Assembly: GCA_005800795.1 (NCBI GenBank)
Contig: SYEN01000062.1
Location: 1 to 11,038 of the forward strand
Source: Burkholderiales bacterium
GTDB lineage: Bacteria > Pseudomonadota > Gammaproteobacteria > Burkholderiales > SG8-41
Direction of reading: 5' to 3'
DNA length: 11,038 bases
Both the position numbers and the translations under genes were made by a program. Shown here piece after piece: positions 7,431 through 11,038 of the stretch; within the stretch, counting starts at the first letter, position 1, and every line of letters begins with the position of its first letter. Under the pieces are notes generated by a model that worked only from the letters and a program-made list of their open reading frames with translations, made no database searches and had not been told where the DNA came from.

Positions 7431-8280
7431 AACAAATACTTATGTAACATCCTGTCCGGTGGGCTGCGAAGCGGCGCTGGAAGCCACGGCGCTCAATCTG
7501 CCCGAAGGCCCCCTGCGCCGTTGCAGCGGCTGCGGGCAACTGTTAAGCGCGGTGGACGAAGCGCGTTACCAACTCACCATGCAGGCCTTCAACGCGCCGG
7601 ACTTTAACAAGCCGCCGCCACGCGAGGTTGAACGCCGGCGGTTGGTTGCACGGCGGCGCCTGAAAACGGTTTCGCAGTTATTGAAAAAACCTGCCGCTGA
7701 TACGCGCGTGGTCGATATCGGCTGTTCCCGCGGCCAGTTCGTTGGCTACGCCAGCGACGCGGGTTACCTGGCGGAAGGCGTCGAGCCCGCACCCGAGATC
7801 GCCGCCGCCGCGCGCAAGTTGGGTCTTAACGTGCGCACCGGCTTGCTGGAGGAACAACGTTACGCCGATGCCACGTTCGACGCCGCCTCGCTGTTTGAAG
7901 TGGTTGAACATCTGCGTGAACCGCTGCCGCTGCTCAGGGAATGCGCACGCATCCTCAAGCCCGGCGGCGTGCTAATGATCAGCACCGGCAACGCGGCGAG
8001 CTGGACGGTGGCCACGATGGGCGCTCGCTGGGATTATTTTCACATCGAAAAAGATGGCGGCCACGTCAGCTTTTTCAACCTGCGATCCATCGCGCTGCTC
8101 GCCAGACGCGCCGGGTTTGCCGTCGAGCGTATCGAAACCGCACGCGTCAAATTTCACGAAAAAAGCGACGTGTCCGGCGCGGCCTACACGCTGGGCAAAA
8201 TCGCCGCCGAATTGCTGAACCTGCCCGCGCGGCTTGCCGGGCGCGGGCATGACATGCTGGCGTATCTGCGCCGCAAGTAG
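7420..8280 (+). CDS. Class I SAM-dependent methyltransferase with N-terminal Cys4 motif
   Basis: The 286-residue protein probably methylates a sugar or a polysaccharide end in the cytoplasm, given its place at the end of the glycosyltransferase operon. The N-terminus has CPVGC (Cys 12 and 16) and CSGCG (Cys 35 and 38), a four-cysteine zinc-ribbon-like pattern. The Rossmann SAM domain follows: motif I VVDIGCSRGQF (about 97-107), the acidic end of strand 2 as EGVEPAPE, FDAASLFEVVEHLREPLPLL (motif II region), RILKPGGVLMISTGN (motif III region) and WDYFHIEKDGGHVSFFN. Start ATG 7420 is the only plausible start before the first cysteine and overlaps the GT9 gene by 11 bp. The first ~10 codons (SIKTNTYVT) come from an AT-rich 26-bp sequence that recurs inverted near 8860, unlike the GC-rich body of the gene. 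The substrate is unknown. Confidence 0.87.
   Translation: MSIKTNTYVTSCPVGCEAALEATALNLPEGPLRRCSGCGQLLSAVDEARYQLTMQAFNAPDFNKPPPREVERRRLVARRRLKTVSQLLKKPAADTRVVDIGCSRGQFVGYASDAGYLAEGVEPAPEIAAAARKLGLNVRTGLLEEQRYADATFDAASLFEVVEHLREPLPLLRECARILKPGGVLMISTGNAASWTVATMGARWDYFHIEKDGGHVSFFNLRSIALLARRAGFAVERIETARVKFHEKSDVSGAAYTLGKIAAELLNLPARLAGRGHDMLAYLRRK
7423..7448 (+). repeat. 26-bp AT-rich repeat, copy A (inverted partner at 8860-8885)
   Basis: It covers codons 2-10 of the methyltransferase. Its reverse complement matches 8860-8885 at 25 of 26 positions (one A/T difference at 7428, paired with 8880). Only 5 of 26 bases are G or C, far below the surrounding coding sequence. The match does not extend cleanly on either side, though a looser A/T-rich similarity continues beyond the 7423/8885 ends. 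Confidence 0.85.
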
Positions 8281-8328
8281 TTTGCAGCGTTCGTTATTCC
8301 TGCTGCAGTAGTCCGCTGCTGTCCTGAT

Positions 8329-8760
8329 CTAAACCGCGTGCGGCCCTGAATGCCCCTCCGGCAACTGCGCCAGCTCAATCAGACAACCATCGGTGCCCAC
8401 CGGATCCAGAAACGCAATACGGCAACCCGCGTGGCCGATGCGCGGCGTTTCGTCCAGCAGCGGCACGCCCTTGGCTTTCAATTCGGCCAGCGCGTCATCG
8501 ATGTTTTCCACTTCAAAGCAAATGTGATTGATGCCGCCCTTGCCCTCGGCAATCATCTTGGCGTGTTTGCTGTCGGGCGTGGTGCCGGCGATCAACTCCA
8601 CCATCGATTCACCCACCGGATACAGCGCCAGTTTTACCGGCCGCACCGGGTTGGTTTCCACCCCACCGAGTTTGATGCCGAAGCAGTCTTCCCACAGCGC
8701 CCGGCTCTTATCGACATCCTTTACCAGCACGCCTACAGGTTCAATGCGCTTGATTTTCAT
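8329..8760 (-). CDS. VOC superfamily protein, methylmalonyl-CoA epimerase-like with incomplete metal site
   Basis: The 143-residue protein has two tandem beta-alpha-beta-beta-beta modules (about 4-62 and 75-132), as in glyoxalase I, methylmalonyl-CoA epimerase and related enzymes. Start ATG 8760 follows GGGAG by 6 nt. A longer frame to 8859 has no support. C-terminal module features GGINHICFEVENIDDAL and FLDPVGTDGCLIELAQ resemble methylmalonyl-CoA epimerase, and His 79 and Glu 129 sit where two metal ligands are expected. In the N-terminal module the usual 'DH' pair reads E7-P8, and the ligand after the 'VEL' strand is Ala 58 (VELIAGTT), so two of four usual ligands look absent. It may bind metal differently, be a dimer-domain variant, or be non-catalytic. 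It lies convergent to the LPS operon (48 bp apart), and 143 bp separate it from the upstream HAD gene. Specific substrate unknown. Confidence 0.75.
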   Translation of the reverse strand: MKIKRIEPVGVLVKDVDKSRALWEDCFGIKLGGVETNPVRPVKLALYPVGESMVELIAGTTPDSKHAKMIAEGKGGINHICFEVENIDDALAELKAKGVPLLDETPRIGHAGCRIAFLDPVGTDGCLIELAQLPEGHSGPHAV

Positions 8761-8766
8761 ACGGGT

Positions 8767-8771
8767 CTCCC
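8767..8771 (-). promoter_or_regulatory. Ribosome-binding site of the VOC gene
   Basis: GGGAG on the - strand, 6 nt before ATG 8760, fixes the start and rejects the longer upstream frame. Confidence 0.65.
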
Positions 8772-8859
8772 GAGTTAATATGTTTGAATGTACGTCAGTG
8801 ATATGCGCGAGTGAGTTTAAACCATCGCCTTTCACATGCCGTGTGGCATAAACATGCAC

Positions 8860-8885
8860 GTTACATAAGTATTTGTTTTTATTGA
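8860..8885 (-). repeat. 26-bp AT-rich repeat, copy B (inverted partner at 7423-7448)
   Basis: Read on the - strand it would again encode S-I-K-T-N-T-Y-V-T, as in the methyltransferase N-terminus, but it is preceded by TAA instead of ATG and is followed by unrelated sequence. It therefore looks like a detached copy of the methyltransferase 5' end or a shared site. Confidence 0.85.
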
Positions 8886-8903
8886 TTATTTTCTGCAGGT
8901 CTT

Positions 8904-9530
8904 CTACACATCACAACCCAGGCCGCGCAACGCTTTGCGCACATCCGCCGGGCCGCTCACGTGTACTGTTGAATAACCCGCAGCCTCGGCTCCGGCAACA
9001 TTGTCCGCCAGATCATCAAAAAACAGGATCGATTGCGGCGGCACGCCGATCTCACGTGCGACGAAATAAAACGCCTCGCGATGCGGCTTGCGTAAGCCGA
9101 TTTCCGGCGACACAAACACACGCTCAAACGCCTCAAGCATGCGCGCATGGCGCACGCGCCACAACGCATGATGCGTGGGACTGGTGTTGCTGAAAATATA
9201 ACAGGGCCGCTTCAGCTGCTCGCGCGCCCGGCGTATCGCGCCGGTGGTCTCGGTGATCTCGTCCAACAGCAGCGTATTCCAACCGTCGGCGATTTGCTCG
9301 TCTGTCGCGTTGAGTTTCAGGCAGGCGCGAAGATGCTCGAAATACTGCGCCGAAGTGATCTTGCCGGTTTCAATCCGTTCATAGGCATCATCTTGCTGAA
9401 ACGCCGCTTTCATTTGCGCAACAGAAAGCGGCGAAAACGCCGACCACGCCCGCAGCGCACGCGCGAATTCGATATCGATCAGCACGCCGCCGAGATCGAA
9501 CAACAGCGCCTTGATGGGAGCGGCAGTCAC
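8904..9530 (-). CDS. HAD superfamily (subfamily IA, YihX-like) phosphatase
   Basis: The 208-residue cytoplasmic hydrolase is of the haloacid-dehalogenase type and probably dephosphorylates a small sugar phosphate or nucleotide. YihX itself acts on alpha-glucose-1-phosphate. Motif I is FDLGGVLIDIEF (11-22), with nucleophile Asp 12. Position 14 is Gly instead of the usual second Asp, a substitution also common in YihX-like proteins. Motif II is FSNTS (113-117), motif III Lys 148 in GLRKPH, and motif IV FFDDLADNV (170-178). The helical cap lies at about 21-95. The start is GTG 9530, 7 nt after the stop of the LysE-type gene, so the two were probably co-transcribed. No Shine-Dalgarno stronger than GAG is visible. 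Stop TAG 8904-8906. Confidence 0.87.
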   Translation of the reverse strand: MTAAPIKALLFDLGGVLIDIEFARALRAWSAFSPLSVAQMKAAFQQDDAYERIETGKITSAQYFEHLRACLKLNATDEQIADGWNTLLLDEITETTGAIRRAREQLKRPCYIFSNTSPTHHALWRVRHARMLEAFERVFVSPEIGLRKPHREAFYFVAREIGVPPQSILFFDDLADNVAGAEAAGYSTVHVSGPADVRKALRGLGCDV

Positions 9531-9537
9531 GCGAGTC

Positions 9538-10146
9538 TCAGAACGCGCGGAACAAGGGGTACAGCGAAATCACCAACAACGCCGCCATACCGTAATTGAA
9601 GGCAATCAAATTACGCCGCACCCGCAACAGATTGCGCAAGCTCGCGCCAAACAGCGCCCACACACTCACACAAGGCAGATTAATCAGCGCGAACAGCAAT
9701 GCCGCACCGGCAACCACCAGCAGCCCGCTGCTGGCCGGCACATAGGTGCTGTAGCCGCTGATTGCCATCACCCACGCCTTGGGATTCACCCACTGAAACG
9801 CTGCCGCACCCCAAAAGCCCAAAGGCTAAGCAGGCCTCACGCCGGCAGGTGCGTCCTCTGGCGGTGCGGAATTCGCGATACGCCACGCCAGATACAACAA
9901 ATAAATCGCGCCCGCCCATTTCAACACACCATAAAGCCACGGTAGCCGCGCAAAAACTTCTGCCAACCCGACACCCACGCCAAATGCCATCACCAGAAAC
10001 CCCGAACTGATGCCCAGCATATGCGGCACCGTCGGCCTGAAACCGAAATTGACGCCGGAGGCGAGCAGCATGAGATTGTTCGGGCCTGGGGTGATCGAAG
10101 TCACCATGGCGAACAGGGAGAAGGCTACGAAGGTGTCCCAAGGCAT
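9538..10146 (-). pseudogene. LysE/RhtB-family exporter interrupted by an in-frame amber codon
   Basis: This is an inner-membrane amino-acid/metabolite efflux protein. Counting from ATG 10146 (MPWDTFVAF) the full frame would be 202 residues, normal for the family, but codon 107 (- strand, 9828-9826) is TAG. Upstream part: TSITPGPNNLMLLASGVNFGF (the conserved PGPNN signature), FLVMAFGVGVGLAEVF, WAGAIYLLYLAWRIA. Downstream part in the same frame: PLGFWGAAAFQWVNPKAWVMA (the family's QxxNPKAW motif), then hydrophobic segments to FRAF. The stop lies in the cytoplasmic loop where most homologues have a charged residue, so a single base change (for instance from AAG, CAG or GAG) is enough. No reading-frame change is needed. 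It may be a recent nonsense mutation, a sequence error, or a suppressed codon. It sits 13 bp after the CoA-ligase stop and 7 bp before the HAD gene. An alternative ATG 10182 would overlap the ligase gene. Confidence 0.85.
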
Positions 10147-10159
10147 GGGCTTACCAAAG

Positions 10160-10864
10160 TCAACACCGCACCACCAATCCATCTACCGCCACCACACCCT
10201 CGCCTTCCCGCTTAACAATCAACGGATTGATCTCCGCCTCAGCTACGCTGTCCATACAAGCCAGTTGCGAAAAAGCGCTGACGGTTTTCGCGAGCGCCAT
10301 GCAGTCGCCCTTTGGCATGCCGCGATAGCCGCGTATCGGTGCAAGGCCCTTCACCTGCTCGATCATTTTTGCAGCATCTTCAACACTGACCGGCGCTAGC
10401 CGTGCGGCGAAGTCCTTATAAATTTCCGCCAGCACGCCGCCGATGCCGAGCACCACCACCGGACCGACTTGCGGATCGCGCTTGAAGCCGAGGATGATTT
10501 CGGCGAGGCCCTTTTCCATCTTTTGCACGAGTATGCCGTCAATGGTCGCGTTCGGGTGCTTCTGGCCGACACGCGCAAGGATATCGCGCGCGGCCTGCTT
10601 TAAGGCACTCGCATCGGAGACGTTTAGCACGACGCCGCCAGCGTCGGTCTTGTGCGCGATGTCGGGCGAGAGGATTTTCGCAACCACCGGAAACGGCACG
10701 TTCGATGCATCATCAGGCGTCTTGATAACCGCCGTCTGCGCGCACGCCACGCCCAATGCGCCGAACACACGGCAGGCATCGCGTTCATTGAGTTGTTTTG
10801 CCCCGCTGGCAGCCAGCAGCTTTTCTGCTTCCGCCACGAGTGCCGTGTCCTGCGCCGACGCCAT
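10160..10864 (-). CDS. ADP-forming acetate/acyl-CoA ligase, ATP-grasp (beta) part; upstream sequence lost
   Basis: The visible 234 residues are the ATP-grasp domain of an NDP-forming acyl-CoA synthetase, which couples acetyl- or acyl-CoA and ADP/ATP through a phosphohistidine. Family features are LNERDACRVFGALGV, VPFPVVAKILSPDIAHKTDAGGV split over its strand, ILVQKMEKGLAEIILGFKRD, VGPVVVLGIGGVLAEIYKDFA, APIRGYRGMPKGD and VAEAEINPLIVK. The annotated start ATG 10864 (MASAQDTALVAEAEKL) is only nominal: there is no ribosome-binding site, and it lies beside the centre of the terminal inverted repeat. In many proteobacteria this domain is the C-terminal third of a ~700-residue fused protein, so the rest has probably been lost at the join. 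A stand-alone beta subunit of ~230 residues also exists, mainly in archaea. The frame stays open to 11038, but that extension is antisense to the repeat copy. First gene of the - strand group. Confidence 0.8.
   Translation of the reverse strand: MASAQDTALVAEAEKLLAASGAKQLNERDACRVFGALGVACAQTAVIKTPDDASNVPFPVVAKILSPDIAHKTDAGGVVLNVSDASALKQAARDILARVGQKHPNATIDGILVQKMEKGLAEIILGFKRDPQVGPVVVLGIGGVLAEIYKDFAARLAPVSVEDAAKMIEQVKGLAPIRGYRGMPKGDCMALAKTVSAFSQLACMDSVAEAEINPLIVKREGEGVVAVDGLVVRC
10722..10818 (-). repeat. Terminal inverted repeat, left arm (97 bp, perfect)
   Basis: Its reverse complement equals 10942-11038 at every base, so the palindrome has its centre at about 10880. Identity falls off toward the centre, with mismatches at 10819, 10826, 10840, 10844 and then denser ones. 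Confidence 0.95.
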
Positions 10865-11038
10865 CAGCGCATGGCGACACTGGCAGGCGCCAGTGACACG
10901 TCCGGCGCGGGACACAGCACGCGTGGCGGAAGCGGAAAAGTTGCTGGCTGCCAGCGGGGCAAAACAACTCAATGAACGCGATGCCTGCCGTGTGTTCGGC
11001 GCATTGGGCGTGGCGTGCGCGCAGACGGCGGTTATCAA
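10854..11038 (+). CDS. Partial second copy of the acyl-CoA ligase linker/ATP-grasp region, opposite strand
   Basis: On the + strand the frame reads ADAISAWRHWQAPVTRPARD, then TARVAEAEKLLAASGAKQ, and runs off the end at QTAVI. It is the same protein segment as the - strand ligase, but its linker looks like that of a fused enzyme (an AW-R-x-W-x-x-P stretch before the ATP-grasp part). The two copies differ at several codons near the centre, for example TTG for CTG and GCG for GCA (silent), plus Arg for Leu and Arg for Gln. Both ends are absent here. It may be a second allele or strain variant joined head-on by the assembly, or a genuine inverted duplicate. Confidence 0.4.
10942..11038 (+). repeat. 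Terminal inverted repeat, right arm (97 bp, perfect)
   Basis: This is the partner of 10722-10818. The perfect match continues to the very last base of the window, so its true outer limit is unknown. Confidence 0.95.

Larger units (their letters stand above)
8761..8903 (-). other. AT-rich intergenic region between HAD and VOC genes
   Basis: A 143-bp gap within the - strand gene group, much richer in A and T than the genes around it. It holds repeat copy B (8860-8885) and a short imperfect hairpin (ATGCC-GTGT-GGCAT at 8836-8849). Near the VOC gene it also holds the AT-rich stretch that could carry its promoter, but no convincing -35/-10 pair can be named. The gap suggests the VOC gene has its own promoter rather than depending on the HAD transcript. 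Confidence 0.4.

Noticed and set aside
8281..8328. Bidirectional terminator between the convergent methyltransferase and VOC genes
   Set aside because: The 48-bp gap contains several CTGCTG/GCAG bits but no stable stem followed by a T-run on either strand.
8761..8859. Longer VOC start at 8859
   Set aside because: ATG 8760 has a good GGGAG site at proper spacing and gives the normal N-terminus. The extension is AT-rich intergenic sequence.
10865..11038. N-terminal extension of the - strand acyl-CoA ligase up to the window end
   Set aside because: This frame is the antisense of the second copy in the terminal inverted repeat. Its residues (Ser/Arg/Ala-rich) do not match the family.
1..11038. 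CRISPR array, tRNA, rRNA, IS element, toxin-antitoxin or phage-defence genes
   Set aside because: I saw no regularly spaced repeats, no tRNA-like cloverleaf, no transposase or integrase motifs and no defence-type domains on either strand.

Overview
The window looks like one end-to-end piece of a Gram-negative genome, most likely a betaproteobacterium (Nitrosomonadales/Burkholderiales-like). This rests on the recognisable protein families, a moderately high GC content and the style of the LPS genes. I could not run a search, so the taxonomic call is an inference. Both ends cut through genes: the left end lacks the first ~40 codons of rfbA, and the right end is an inverted repeat inside an acyl-CoA synthetase gene.

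Left and middle (1-8280) is a surface-polysaccharide / LPS assembly locus on the + strand. It holds rfbA (partial) and rfbD of the dTDP-L-rhamnose pathway, with a 23-codon ORF tightly coupled between them. Next comes a - strand scar in which the N-terminal half of a GT2 glycosyltransferase is joined to the C-terminal tail of a methyltransferase. After that come a WbpV/WbpK-like NAD-dependent sugar epimerase broken by a frameshift, a WaaL/Wzy-type O-antigen ligase, a WaaE/KdtX-like GT2, a second GT2 with a galactosyltransferase-type C-terminal motif, a GT9 heptosyltransferase, and a SAM methyltransferase with an N-terminal Cys4 motif. From the ligase to the methyltransferase the genes abut or overlap by 4-11 bp, so they are probably one translationally coupled operon. 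It would build and decorate LPS core and join O-polysaccharide to it.

Right (8329-11038) is a convergent - strand group of metabolic genes. Reading from the right end leftward these are the ATP-grasp part of an ADP-forming acetate/acyl-CoA ligase, a LysE/RhtB exporter interrupted by an in-frame amber codon, a YihX-like HAD phosphatase and a VOC-fold protein resembling methylmalonyl-CoA epimerase.

The most unusual structures are not genes. (1) A 26-bp AT-rich sequence occurs at the start of the methyltransferase and again, inverted with one mismatch, between the VOC and HAD genes. (2) There is a ~317-bp imperfect palindrome at the right end. Its arms are identical distally and differ mostly at silent positions near the centre. 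(3) Three protein-coding lesions and one gene-gene fusion scar lie within about 8 kb. I found no CRISPR array, tRNA, rRNA, transposase, integrase or convincing novel defence system.
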